64,000 nucleotides of DNA. Origin: Planctomycetota bacterium (GTDB lineage Bacteria > Planctomycetota > SZUA-567 > H5-PLA8). The stretch spans positions 243,201 through 307,200 of the forward strand of contig JABTUM010000001.1 of NCBI GenBank assembly GCA_015075375.1. The letters are read 5' to 3'. Positions within the stretch are counted from its first letter, which is position 1, and every line of letters begins with the position of its first letter. The notes beneath the pieces were generated by a model, which did no database searches, had not been told where the DNA came from, and worked only from the letters and a program-made list of their open reading frames with translations. Shown here piece after piece: positions 10,899 to 20,770 of the stretch. Position numbers and translations under genes: made by a program.

Positions 10899-10940
10899 CG
10901 ATCCCTCGCTCCTTTAACCTGAATCCGATCGTTCATCCGA

Positions 10941-12083
10941 TTAAAGCCGAACCACTTTCCCTTCCGCGTGCGACGCCAGCGCCGCCGTGAACAACTCGTG
11001 CTGCCATGCCGTCTCTTCCGGCTTCACGCAGCCGAACGGCACGGCCTCCGCGCCGTGCGCCAACTCCACGCAGTACGCCGCCCACATCTGCAGGATCGCG
11101 TCGCTGAAGCCGAACTCGAAGATATGCCCCGTGATCGACTTGAACGCCGTCTGGTATCCCAGGTCTTCCTCGCGCCAAGCCTGCTCGCCGCCGGACGTGT
11201 AATCGAGCGTGCGCAGCGTCTTCGGATAGCGGCTGTTGAACTCCATGCTGCAGCGCGTCCCTTTGACGCTCAGGAACCACGTATTCGTATCGCCCGGCGA
11301 AATGCGCTTGGTGCTGATCGTCAGCGGAAAATCGCCGCCGGTCTTCGGATCCGCGGCCGTGCACAGCAGCGTGGCGTTGTCCCACGTCTCGCACGGCGCC
11401 ATGCCGCCCTTCCCGTCGGGGCGCTCTTTCACGATCTTGGAGAGCACCGCGCGCACGTCCTTCGGTTTCCAGCCCAGCCGCAGCGGAATATGCAGCGCGT
11501 GCATGCCCAGATCGCCCATGCAGCCGTACGCGCCGTTGAACTTCACCATGCGCTTCCAGTTGATCGGCTTCTGCGGGTCCATATCCGAACTGTGGTGCAG
11601 TCCGGCGTTCACCTCAAGGATCGTCCCGAAGCGCCCGGCCTGCGCGGCCTTTACGATCCGCTGCGCGCAGGGGAAGAACGGAAATTCCGAGCTGCAGCGC
11701 ACGAAAACACCGGGGTTCGCGCGCAGCGCCGCCAGAATTTCAGCGTTCGCCGCCGCGTCGATCCCGAAAGGCTTCTCGCCCAGCAGATGCTTTCCCGCCG
11801 CGACGATATCCTTATAGAGACTCGCGTGCAGATTGTGCGGCACCGCGCAATAGACGGCGTCCACGTCTTTCGAGGCCAGCATCTCGCGATGATCTTGCGT
11901 CGCCAGCTTCAGCGTCGGAACGTGCGCGCGGTACCATTCGAAAAGCGCGGGGTTCGTATCGCAGATCGCCACCAGCTCGGGCTTCACGTCCAAGTCGAGC
12001 AAATGCCCCCAGCGCCCCACCGCGCTGGCGAATTCCCGGCCCATGAGGCCGCAACCGATGATCCCGAATCGAATGGTGCGCAT
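10941..12083 (-). CDS. Gfo/Idh/MocA family oxidoreductase
   Basis: 380 residues from the ATG at 12083, which starts directly before the Rossmann motif (IRFGIIGCGLMG); an upstream in-frame ATG would add only 13 non-conserved residues. The family EKP motif (HLLGEKPFGIDAAANAEIL, about residue 95) carries the lysine that contacts the nicotinamide and substrate. The C-terminal domain begins near YGCMGDLGMHALHIPL. It is probably an NAD(P)-dependent dehydrogenase of a sugar or cyclitol. It sits 43 nt upstream of xylA and 73 nt downstream of the aldolase gene, suggesting one catabolic pathway. Confidence 0.9.
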   Translation of the reverse strand: MRTIRFGIIGCGLMGREFASAVGRWGHLLDLDVKPELVAICDTNPALFEWYRAHVPTLKLATQDHREMLASKDVDAVYCAVPHNLHASLYKDIVAAGKHLLGEKPFGIDAAANAEILAALRANPGVFVRCSSEFPFFPCAQRIVKAAQAGRFGTILEVNAGLHHSSDMDPQKPINWKRMVKFNGAYGCMGDLGMHALHIPLRLGWKPKDVRAVLSKIVKERPDGKGGMAPCETWDNATLLCTAADPKTGGDFPLTISTKRISPGDTNTWFLSVKGTRCSMEFNSRYPKTLRTLDYTSGGEQAWREEDLGYQTAFKSITGHIFEFGFSDAILQMWAAYCVELAHGAEAVPFGCVKPEETAWQHELFTAALASHAEGKVVRL

Positions 12084-12155
12084 GAGTGTCCCGTCTTCCG
12101 CCTGAGCAGTTCGCTTGACCAAGCCGCTTACGTTTCCCGTTTTTCGTTTTGGCCT

Positions 12156-12989
12156 TTATTTCCCGCCTAACACCCGCATGGCCTCATCCACCCCCGCCCC
12201 TTCATGCACGATCGCCATGAACGCGCGCGTGATCGCGCCGGGCTTGGGATGTTGAATCACGTTCCGGCCGTACACGATGCCCTTGGCGCCCTGCTTCATC
12301 AGTTCCACGGTGCGTGCGAAGATCTCGCGCTCGTCGGCCTTCCCGCCGCCGCGCACCAGCACCGGACCGCCGGCGGCGCGAACCACTTCGTGGTACTGCC
12401 GCGCGTCGTCGCACGGATCGGCCTTGATTAAATCCGCGCCCAATTCCCGCGCCTGCCGCACCAGCGCCACGATCTTCGATAGGTCCCCGTCGACCATGTA
12501 GCCGCCGGCCTTCGAGTTCGCCTGCATCACCAGCGGCTCGACCATCAGCGGCATTCCGTAACGCTCGCACACGGGCTTCAACGCGCAGATGTTCGCGATG
12601 CACTGCGCGTGCAGGTCGGGCTGTCCCGGCAGCAGCAGCAGATTCACCACCACGCAGGCCGCGTCGAGCCGCACGGCCTGCTCGACCGGCGCATCGATCA
12701 GTTTGCTGAACAGATGGCTGGGCAGCTCGCTGCCGTAGCAGTTCGCCACATCGGTGCGCAGCACCAAGGCGGGCTTGTGCTTGCCCGGTACGCGCTGAAG
12801 CAACTCCGCCTGCCCAACGGTGAGCTGGATCGCGTCCGGCCCCGCGGCGACGATCGTCTCCACCGCAGCCGGCAGATCCTCGATGCCCTGCAGGAAACGG
12901 TGCTCGTTGAAAAAGCCGTGATCGATCGCCACGTCGAAGCAATGGCCCGAGACTCCGAAGAGCCGGTTCAGCCGGTAACGCACGCTCAC
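12156..12989 (-). CDS. DhnA/LsrF-type class I aldolase
   Basis: 277 residues, a TIM barrel of the DeoC/FbaB/LsrF superfamily. Visible features are the N-terminal FDVAIDHGFFNEHRF, VGQAELLQRVPGKHKPALVLRTD, MVEPLVMQANSKAGGYMVDGDLSKI, the Schiff-base lysine region ELGADLIKADPCDDARQYHEVV, and the phosphate-binding GGPVLVRGGGKADEREI with QGAKGIVYGRNVIQHPKP. It probably cleaves or transfers to a phosphorylated sugar intermediate. The GTG start overlaps the GntR stop (GTGA), so the two are translationally coupled. It is much shorter than FbaB at 61669 and not its close paralogue. Confidence 0.88.
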   Translation of the reverse strand: MSVRYRLNRLFGVSGHCFDVAIDHGFFNEHRFLQGIEDLPAAVETIVAAGPDAIQLTVGQAELLQRVPGKHKPALVLRTDVANCYGSELPSHLFSKLIDAPVEQAVRLDAACVVVNLLLLPGQPDLHAQCIANICALKPVCERYGMPLMVEPLVMQANSKAGGYMVDGDLSKIVALVRQARELGADLIKADPCDDARQYHEVVRAAGGPVLVRGGGKADEREIFARTVELMKQGAKGIVYGRNVIQHPKPGAITRAFMAIVHEGAGVDEAMRVLGGK

Positions 12990-13756
12990 GAATGCACCCC
13001 CGTATGGGTCCGCTGCGGCACGAATTCCTGCACCCCGCCGCGCGCAGGCACGTGCTCCTCGAGCACGAACGGACCTTCACCGGCGAACAATTCCACGCGC
13101 AGCCCGCCCGGATGGCTCGTCAAATCCAACAGCCGCACGATGCGCAAGACCGGCGTTCCGCGCCGGCGCTTGAGCCACTCCGCCACTTCGCGCCCTGCCG
13201 CCACCGCGCTGAAGCGTTGGATCCCGGCCTCGATGCGCTGGCCGAAACGCTGCTCGAGCGTCTGGTACAGCGAACGGTTATTCAGATTCGCCGACTCCAA
13301 ACCCGGCGCGGCCGCCGCAAGCACCCACGTCCGCTCCAGCAGCGCCGGCACGTCGTTGACCGACCTCAGCCGCACCAGCCGCACCCACGTGCGCGGCGCC
13401 TCGCCGTCCTGAAGCGGCGCTTCCGACACCACGCGCTGATCGACGACACGCGTCGTCAGCTTCAGGCGCTTGGCCGCGAAAACTTCGCTGGTCCCCGCGA
13501 GCGAGAACAGGCCCACCGGCGGCGGCGGCGCGGCGACGAACGTCCCCAGGCCCCTTCGCTTGACCAGGCGACCTTCGCGCACCAAACCGTCCAGCGCCTG
13601 GCGCACCGTCGGGCGCGTGACCCGGTGCTCGCGGCAGAGCTCATGCTCGCTGGGCAGCTTCTCGCCCACCGGCCAGCCGCGCGCTTCGAGCTGCTTGCGC
13701 AGCAGCGCCTCGAGCTGGTGGTACAGCGGAACGGGGGATGCGGGGTCGAGCGCCAT
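12986..13756 (-). CDS. GntR-family regulator, HutC/UTRA type
   Basis: 256 residues. The N-terminal winged helix shows the GntR pattern: PLYHQLEALLRKQLEARGWPVGEKLPSEHELCREHRVTRPTVRQALDGLVREGRLVKRRGLGTFVA. The C-terminal UTRA ligand-binding domain follows (RVVDQRVVSEAPLQ, then LVRLRSVNDVPALLERTWVL). It probably represses its own operon in the absence of a sugar or sugar phosphate. The palindrome at 13773-13788 lies in its promoter. It is first in the operon and overlaps the aldolase gene by 4 nt. Confidence 0.93.
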   Translation of the reverse strand: MALDPASPVPLYHQLEALLRKQLEARGWPVGEKLPSEHELCREHRVTRPTVRQALDGLVREGRLVKRRGLGTFVAAPPPPVGLFSLAGTSEVFAAKRLKLTTRVVDQRVVSEAPLQDGEAPRTWVRLVRLRSVNDVPALLERTWVLAAAAPGLESANLNNRSLYQTLEQRFGQRIEAGIQRFSAVAAGREVAEWLKRRRGTPVLRIVRLLDLTSHPGGLRVELFAGEGPFVLEEHVPARGGVQEFVPQRTHTGVHS

Positions 13757-13762
13757 GCCCCT

Positions 13763-13791
13763 ATTCTTGTCTACTTGTCATGACAAGTCAA
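13763..13791 (-). promoter_or_regulatory. Promoter of the gntR operon
   Basis: On the minus strand TTGACT (13786-13791), a 17-nt spacer and AAGAAT (13763-13768) lie just before the GntR ATG at 13756. The very short leader means the start site is close to the ATG, which is unusual, so the exact -10 is uncertain. The operator fills the spacer. Confidence 0.55.
13773..13788. promoter_or_regulatory. GntR operator, 16-bp perfect palindrome
   Basis: ACTTGTCATGACAAGT is a perfect inverted repeat. Its TTGTC/GACAA arms resemble HutC-subfamily sites (GT..TA..AC type). A further CTTGTCT half lies at 13767-13773. It sits between the -35 and -10 of the gntR operon, so bound regulator would block RNA polymerase. 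Confidence 0.8.
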
Positions 13792-13826
13792 GGGCGCAGC
13801 GGATTTTTGCGTACATTCGGCGCGTT

Positions 13827-15176
13827 TCAGCGGTAGCGGTTCACGAAATCGGGGTCCGACCAGGCGTGCGGCAAGTCCTTCGCATACACCACCCACTCCT
13901 GCACGGTCTTGAACCCCGCGCGGCGGTAAAAGCGTTCGGCGGCTTCGGGATACGTCCAGATGCTCCCGCCCTTGGCGCCCATGGTGCGCCAAAGTTCGTG
14001 GGCTTTCACCAGCAGCACGCTGCCCAGCCCTGCTCCGCGGTGTTCACGCAGAAAATAGATCAGGTGAATCCCCGAATGCCCGAAGTCGTCGATCGGCGTG
14101 ACTTGGATGAAGCCCACGATATCGGCGTGAAAGCGGACCAGGTAAAAGCGGTCGTGTTCGCCGCGAAAGCGCTCGATACGCCGGGCTTTGCGCGTCAGAC
14201 TGCTGCGCTCGACGAAGCGTTCGAATTCCGCGAGATCGTCCGGCTTCGCGGCGGCGAAGGCGTAGCCTTTCTCCCGCAACTGCGCTTCACGGTCGATCAA
14301 TTCCTGCGGAGGCGTGTAGGCGCGGTAATCGGCTTCCATATGACAGGTGCGCCGCACTTCGCGGTAGCCCAGCGCCGTATAAAAGACCCGCGTGCCGTGA
14401 TCCTGATCGGGCACGCCGGGCACGAGATGCGGAAAGTTCTCGAGCCCCCCGGCGAAGAGGCGCGGGCGCTTCTGCCGCAGCGCCGCAAACTCGGCATGCG
14501 CCACCAGCGCCCGGCCGACTCCCTTGCGCCGCAGCCCCGGATCGACCAGCAGCGCCGCCATGACCCCAGGCGATTCGAGCCACCAATACCCTTCGTCCTC
14601 GAACGGCGCTTGCCGCAGTGACCAAAGCGCGCCGATCAATTTTCCGTTCGCGTCCACAGCCGCGAAACTTCCGGCCGGATCGAACTCGTCGCTGTTCAGC
14701 AGCTTCTCGAAAATGCGCTCCGGGAGCGGGCAGGCCTGGTACAGCCCCACGCACGACCGGTTCCAAAGCTCCATGAACGGTTTACCCGACGCGGCCGACC
14801 ATTCTTCGAGCCGGCCCCAAGCGTAGGTGCGCGGCGGCGCGGCCGGCGGCGGTACGAAGGCCGGCGCCTGCTCTCCGCGCAGCACGGGCTCCGAGGCCGG
14901 ACGCACCGCGGCGCCGGCCGTCTGGCTGGCGCGGAGCACCGCGCGCTCGCGCTCTTCGCGAAACGCGGTGACCAGCAGCAGCAGCGAAGCGAGGTTGGCG
15001 ACGGCGATGGCCACCAGCACCACCGCGTAAGGCGTGCCCACCCCGGCGAACGCTTCCGGCAGGCCCGCCGACGAAGCTCCGGCATCGCCGATCCGGCGTT
15101 CCAGGTCGAACGCGACCAGAACCGCCGCCACCGCGGCGCTGGAAAGCGACAGAATCAGCGCGTAGCGCAACCGCAT
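13827..15176 (-). CDS. Membrane-anchored protein with two GNAT acetyltransferase domains
   Basis: 449 residues. Residues ~5-23 ([19 protein letters not shown]) and ~50-70 ([19 protein letters not shown]) are transmembrane, followed by a Pro/Ala linker. Two GNAT domains follow. The first (~140-290) has [22 protein letters not shown] as its acetyl-CoA-binding motif and [12 protein letters not shown] as the typical final helix. The second (~300-440) has [26 protein letters not shown] and [20 protein letters not shown]. Both pyrophosphate loops (R-K-G-V-G-R and R-G-A-G-L-G) are intact. The substrate is unknown. It follows the two ABC ATPases, probably in the same transcript. Confidence 0.85.
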   Translation of the reverse strand: MRLRYALILSLSSAAVAAVLVAFDLERRIGDAGASSAGLPEAFAGVGTPYAVVLVAIAVANLASLLLLVTAFREERERAVLRASQTAGAAVRPASEPVLRGEQAPAFVPPPAAPPRTYAWGRLEEWSAASGKPFMELWNRSCVGLYQACPLPERIFEKLLNSDEFDPAGSFAAVDANGKLIGALWSLRQAPFEDEGYWWLESPGVMAALLVDPGLRRKGVGRALVAHAEFAALRQKRPRLFAGGLENFPHLVPGVPDQDHGTRVFYTALGYREVRRTCHMEADYRAYTPPQELIDREAQLREKGYAFAAAKPDDLAEFERFVERSSLTRKARRIERFRGEHDRFYLVRFHADIVGFIQVTPIDDFGHSGIHLIYFLREHRGAGLGSVLLVKAHELWRTMGAKGGSIWTYPEAAERFYRRAGFKTVQEWVVYAKDLPHAWSDPDFVNRYR

Positions 15177-15263
15177 GCGGATGCTTCCGTGGCCGAAGAG
15201 AGAGGGAAGAAGTCTAACGAGTCCGCGGGCGCGACGCCATGCGGGGAAAGAGCGGACTCGCGC

Positions 15264-16040
15264 TCAGTGCGCGCCGCCGATGGTGCCTACTTCGATCTTC
15301 AGGTTCTCGGCCAGCTCGATCTTGTCAATGCGCCCGTCGCGGATCCAGACGATGCGGTCCGAGGCAGCCAGCATCTTGTGGTCGTGCGTCGCCGAGATGA
15401 CCGTGACCTGCCGCTCGGACTTGAGCTTGAACAGGAGATCGATGATCTCCGCGCCGGTTTTGGTATCCAGATTGGCGGTGGGCTCGTCGGCCAGAATGAT
15501 ATCGGGATTGTTGGCCAGCGCCCGCGCGATGGCCACGCGTTGCTGCTGCCCGCCCGAAAGCTGGAACGGCCGGTGGTCCCAGCGTTCGCCCAGCCCCACC
15601 GTCTTGAGCAACGTCATGCCGCGCTCTTTCGCAGAAGCCGTATCCACCCCCGCAAAGACCATCGGCAGCGTCACGTTTTCCAGCGCCGTCATCACCTCAA
15701 GGATATTGTAAGTCTGGAAGATGTAGCCGATCTTATGGCAGCGCAGCCAGGCGAGCTGCAGCGCATCCAAGCTCGCGACATCTGCGCCGCTGATGAAGAC
15801 CTTGCCTTCGCTGGGTTTGTCCAGGCCGCCGACCATGTTGAACAGCGTCGACTTGCCCGAGCCCGACGGGCCCATGATCGAGAGGTACTCGCCCTTGTAG
15901 ATATCCAGGTCCACGCCGCGCAGCGCGTGCACTTCCTGGTCGCCCATGCGGTAGATCTTTTTCACGTCCTTCGCCCGCACGATCACTTCTTCGCGGGGTC
16001 CGGGCTTGCGCGGGGCGGCTTGGGTTTGCGGCTCGCTCAA
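15264..16040 (-). CDS. ABC transporter ATP-binding protein, LolD/MacB-like (second copy)
   Basis: 258 residues from a TTG at 16040 with GAGGAA 7 nt upstream; longer in-frame readings run into the neighbouring gene. Walker [11 protein letters not shown]-loop [16 protein letters not shown], signature [19 protein letters not shown], Walker [13 protein letters not shown] and the switch His in SATHDH are all intact, so it should hydrolyse ATP. It resembles LolD/FtsE-type ATPases that act with FtsX/MacB-like permeases. None is encoded in this cluster. It is closely related to the preceding gene and separated from it by 14 nt. Confidence 0.93.
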   Translation of the reverse strand: MSEPQTQAAPRKPGPREEVIVRAKDVKKIYRMGDQEVHALRGVDLDIYKGEYLSIMGPSGSGKSTLFNMVGGLDKPSEGKVFISGADVASLDALQLAWLRCHKIGYIFQTYNILEVMTALENVTLPMVFAGVDTASAKERGMTLLKTVGLGERWDHRPFQLSGGQQQRVAIARALANNPDIILADEPTANLDTKTGAEIIDLLFKLKSERQVTVISATHDHKMLAASDRIVWIRDGRIDKIELAENLKIEVGTIGGAH

Positions 16041-16054
16041 CGTGGGTTCCTCGC

Positions 16055-17002
<948 letters not shown>

Positions 17003-17121
17003 CGCTCGTCTCTGGGGCGGCAAAAGGATGCGGCATGATAGGGCCGCGGACCGCACGTGTCCAGCCACCCCGCCGTACTCGATATACACCGCGGGAGCCC
17101 AGGGATCGCCCCAAGTTCCCG

Positions 17122-18579
17122 TTACTGCAGGCGATAATGAACCTGCAAGCATAGGATGCACATCGACGTGGAGTACGCCGGACCGGCCTTGACGCTCCAG
17201 ATATCGTTCGCGCGCCAGGCGCCGTCGCCGTCCTGAAGATTGATCAGCGCGTCGCGCAGCGCGCCGTCCCAAGGCTCCCATTCCTCGCCGCCCGCGAAAA
17301 AGAGCCCGTACGTCGCGAAGTACCAGCGATAAGGGTCGAAGGTGTTCGCTCGTTCCGTGTCGTCGACTCCGCGCGTGCGGCCTTCTTTCCAGCTTCGGCC
17401 CCACCCGCGCTTCCACGTCGGCGCCGTCTGCGCCGTCATGCGAGTCAGCCAGCGCACATCCGGCGTGGTGACCGCTTCGCCCAGGTACAACCGCAGCATC
17501 AAGGCCACGCCGAACAGGCTCGGCCGGACCTGCCGATCGGTGAAATCGTACGAAACGATTCCGGCCTGCGCGTCGGTCGCCGCCTGGTAATAACCCAATG
17601 CCTTCTGGAGCACTTCGTCGTTGACCTTCAAACCGGCCTCGCGCGCCGCCAGCAGCGCCTGAACCTGCCACGCGCTCACGCTGGTGTCCTGCCGAGCCCC
17701 GGCCACGTCCCGGTAACCCCACCCGCCCTTCTCTCCCTGCGTCCGCTCGATCAGGTCCACGCCTTTCTGGGCCGCCGCGCGCAGATCGGGTGCGCCCGAA
17801 AGCGCCGCCGCTTCCGAAACCGCCAGCGTCGCCAGACCGTGGTTGTACATGAAGTTGCCTTCGGGCGGCCCGAAACGCCCGTTCAGCGGATCCTGGCCCT
17901 TGACCAGAAACTCCAGCCCGCGCTTCACGGTGGATGCGTAGGCGCTGGTCTGGCCCTGAACATCCGGCATCCAGACATGCCCTTCGCCCAGGTAGGCCAT
18001 GAGGCACAACGCGGTCAGGCCCGTCTGGCCCCATTTGAAGTTGAACGCCTCGTCACGCGCCTTATCGATGTTCAAACCTTCGGTGTTGACGAGCCAGCTT
18101 CCATCCGGCTGTTGCAGGCGCATCATGTAGCGCAGTCCGCGGTCGATGGCCTCGGCGCCTTCGGCGCGCCCGCCGTTGCTGGCGCGCAGCGAATTGCGCA
18201 GCGCACCCATACGCCAAGCGTAACCGCGCGGCGGCAACCCCTCGGGCGGGCGCAACGCGAATACTTCCTTATAGTTCAGCGGCACCCCGCCCAATTCGCC
18301 CAACGCCGCGGCCGGCGCTTCCACCGGCGGCAAATCGTTGCCGTCGTACGCCAATTCGCGGTCCCACAGATCGTTGATGCCGTACATCATCGCGCCGGTG
18401 AATATCAGGAACAGAATGACCCACTTGAGCGTGCGCTCGAGCCGCTGCCCGCGCCGGTAAGCCGCGTCCACGTGCACCGAGGCTGCAATATCGTCGAACG
18501 CCAGCGTGATGCGCTGACCGCAACGCGGACAGAACTCGTGATTGATCGTCACTTCGCTCTGGCAATGCGGGCACTTCAT
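17122..18579 (-). CDS. Zinc-ribbon, single-TM protein with prenyltransferase/squalene-cyclase-like toroid
   Basis: 485 residues. The N-terminal zinc ribbon is CPHCQSEVTINHEFCPRCG (two CxxC pairs). A transmembrane helix follows (~residues 51-68, WVILFLIFTGAMMYGIN). The rest is an alpha/alpha-toroid with repeats of the squalene/hopene cyclase kind: GLRYMMRLQQPDGSWLV, FLVKGQDPLNGRFGP, QGEKGGWGYRDVAG and INLQDGDGAWRAND. The DXDD motif of class II cyclases is not seen, so an enzymatic terpene role is unlikely. With the ribbon inside, the toroid would face the periplasm. It lies between the TPR gene (15 nt away) and the ATPases. Confidence 0.85.
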   Translation of the reverse strand: MKCPHCQSEVTINHEFCPRCGQRITLAFDDIAASVHVDAAYRRGQRLERTLKWVILFLIFTGAMMYGINDLWDRELAYDGNDLPPVEAPAAALGELGGVPLNYKEVFALRPPEGLPPRGYAWRMGALRNSLRASNGGRAEGAEAIDRGLRYMMRLQQPDGSWLVNTEGLNIDKARDEAFNFKWGQTGLTALCLMAYLGEGHVWMPDVQGQTSAYASTVKRGLEFLVKGQDPLNGRFGPPEGNFMYNHGLATLAVSEAAALSGAPDLRAAAQKGVDLIERTQGEKGGWGYRDVAGARQDTSVSAWQVQALLAAREAGLKVNDEVLQKALGYYQAATDAQAGIVSYDFTDRQVRPSLFGVALMLRLYLGEAVTTPDVRWLTRMTAQTAPTWKRGWGRSWKEGRTRGVDDTERANTFDPYRWYFATYGLFFAGGEEWEPWDGALRDALINLQDGDGAWRANDIWSVKAGPAYSTSMCILCLQVHYRLQ

Positions 18580-18594
18580 CGAGGCAGCACGCTC

Positions 18595-20739
18595 CTATTC
18601 GAGCTTGAACGGCTTGTCCAAGGTTCGCTCGTTCCCGGCCAGATCGGCGAACTCCACCTTCACGCCGTACGTGCCGGGCAACAAATCGCCGGTGGAGGAC
18701 AACTTAAACGTCTCCTGAGCCAGTCGGTCGCCGGCCTTCGCCTGAATCGCCGGCAGGTCTTTGGTGTACGCTCCGTTCTGTACCAGCAACAGATTCAGCG
18801 GTGTGGCGCCGGGAGTCAGCGACTTCAAGGTGATGCGCACCGTATTCAGGTCCACGCCCACGCCCGCGTCCGCCAGCACGATTTTCCAGACCGGGCGAGG
18901 CAGCGCCGTACCCGCTTCCAACTCCAGCGTCCCCGTCGGTGCGCGGCGGTCGATGTACAGCTTGAACGCCGACTCTCCGACATTCCCCGCGCCGTCGGTC
19001 GCGGTCAGCTTGACTTCGTGCGTCCCGTCTTTCATCGAACCGTCGTCGAGCAGCATCAGAATCTGCGTGTCCCAACGCACCGACTGCGACTGCTCCTTGC
19101 CGTCGTACAGCAGCTCCAGCTTCAGCGGTCCGGGATTGCTGGGCACATGCACCGCCCCCCCCAACAGCGGCCGGGCGCCGTACCAGCGGTTCTTGACCGG
19201 CCGCGTCCGCACGAACTCCGGCGGGCGGCCCAGTTGCGCGAGCAGCTTCTCCAATTCGGGGCTCTTGTCGCCCTTACTCTGCGCCGCGCGCAGCCGCTCC
19301 AATGCCGGCCCGTAGCGCCCTTGGCGCAGTTCGATCGCGCCCGAAATGCGCAAGGCTTCCGCGTCGTTGGGGCCCTGTTCGAGCAGCACCTGCGCCCGTT
19401 CGCTTAACCGCGCATTCAGCTTGGCCCGGTCGTCCCGCAGCGTCGCACAGACCTGTTGGAGTTCGAGCATCCCCACCAGGAGTTTTTCCGTGTTGAGCCG
19501 GTCTTCCTGCGGCAGCTTGACGCGCAAGAGCAACTCGTCGAGCACTTTCGCGGCCTGCCGCGCCAAGTCGAGCACTTCGGTGACCAGCTTCTGTTCGTCG
19601 GGGCTGAGCATCCGGCGTCCTTCCGAACTCGCCGGCGGAATCAAAAGATTAGATGCACCAAACGTATTGTACGGATCGACCAAGTCGGCGGGGAGGTCGG
19701 CCACCAGGCCCTTTTCTTCGGGGCGCTCCGCGTCGCCGTATAAGCGCCACAAATAAACCCCTACCTGATTCAAATACGCGCGGGGATCGGTTTTGAACTT
19801 GGACATCGCGCGCTGCAACTGGCGGCCGATCTGCGGGTACATCTTTTCCGTGAACTCGCGGCTCTTCAGATCGTTTCGCGTGCGCCACAAGCCCACGGCC
19901 AGCGCGTTGAGCACCAGGACCTCGTGCTCCCCGAACTGCTGCGTGATCTTCTCGTACTTCTGGATCAACGCTTCGCGTTTGGCCAGTTCGAGGTCCGGCA
20001 AGGTCAAGCTGCCGATGGCCGAGAGCCGCCGGTTCTGCTCGGGCGCCGGCCATTCGGGATCCACCGCCGCAGCGGCTTCGAACGATTGATCCGCCGCGGC
20101 GCCGCGCCCGGTCCGCGAAAGCGCCACGCCGCGCGCGTTGTAAGCGGCCACCGCGTAACTGCGCGCCGGCGGACGCCCCGGCGCCAAGGCTTGGTCCAGT
20201 AGCGCCAGCGCTTCCGTAGGCTCCTTCTTCGTCTCCCGCCACAGCAGAATCGTCGCCTTTCCCACCATCGCTTCGGGACTCTTCGGATCGGCCTTGAGCG
20301 CGCGCTCGAACAACTTGCCCGCTTCCTCGATGGCTTTTTCGAGCTGCGTGGTGCGATACCGCGCGAAGACCGAAGCTCCCGCGCCGCTCCAAGCCAGCGC
20401 CTGCTCCGCCGGACTGAGCTTCGACGATTCGCCCGCAGCCTCGAACGCCGCCTGAGCGTCGGCGTACTTTTCCTGGCGGTACAGGAACGTGCCCAGATAC
20501 AGGTTCGCCGCCGGCAGACCCGGCGCGCTCTTCAGCACCGACTGGCACGCCGTCTCGCCGTCGATCAGATTCTGAGTCTTGCCGCCCAGCAGCGCTTTGC
20601 GGATGGTCGGGTTGTGATAACCCTGCGCGCGCGTCTCGATGCGCGAATCGTAAAGCCGGTAATTGACCACCACCAGCACCACGACCAGCGCGAGGTACAC
20701 CAGCGACGGCAGCGTGACGTCCAGGGGGCCCAGCCTCAT
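18595..20739 (-). CDS. Membrane-anchored TPR protein with C-terminal Ig-like domain
   Basis: 714 residues. A single N-terminal transmembrane helix (~residues 11-27, SLVYLALVVVLVVVNY) is followed by TPR-like helices (LPAANLYLGTFLYRQEKYADAQAAFEAAG, LFERALKADPKSPEAMVGKATILL, ALRISGAIELRQGRYGPALERL). Near residue 560 comes a beta-rich, bacterial Ig-like segment (DGTHEVKLTATDGAGNVGESAFKLYIDRRAPTGTLEL) and a second similar strand set at the end (LLPGTYGVKVEFADLAGNERTLDKPFKLE). The Ig part is normally extracytoplasmic, so the bulk probably faces the periplasm. AGGAG precedes the ATG. It probably organises a protein complex with its operon neighbours. Confidence 0.82.
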   Translation of the reverse strand: MRLGPLDVTLPSLVYLALVVVLVVVNYRLYDSRIETRAQGYHNPTIRKALLGGKTQNLIDGETACQSVLKSAPGLPAANLYLGTFLYRQEKYADAQAAFEAAGESSKLSPAEQALAWSGAGASVFARYRTTQLEKAIEEAGKLFERALKADPKSPEAMVGKATILLWRETKKEPTEALALLDQALAPGRPPARSYAVAAYNARGVALSRTGRGAAADQSFEAAAAVDPEWPAPEQNRRLSAIGSLTLPDLELAKREALIQKYEKITQQFGEHEVLVLNALAVGLWRTRNDLKSREFTEKMYPQIGRQLQRAMSKFKTDPRAYLNQVGVYLWRLYGDAERPEEKGLVADLPADLVDPYNTFGASNLLIPPASSEGRRMLSPDEQKLVTEVLDLARQAAKVLDELLLRVKLPQEDRLNTEKLLVGMLELQQVCATLRDDRAKLNARLSERAQVLLEQGPNDAEALRISGAIELRQGRYGPALERLRAAQSKGDKSPELEKLLAQLGRPPEFVRTRPVKNRWYGARPLLGGAVHVPSNPGPLKLELLYDGKEQSQSVRWDTQILMLLDDGSMKDGTHEVKLTATDGAGNVGESAFKLYIDRRAPTGTLELEAGTALPRPVWKIVLADAGVGVDLNTVRITLKSLTPGATPLNLLLVQNGAYTKDLPAIQAKAGDRLAQETFKLSSTGDLLPGTYGVKVEFADLAGNERTLDKPFKLE

Positions 20740-20770
20740 GCCCGCTCCTCGGCCTTCGATGCAAAACCGT

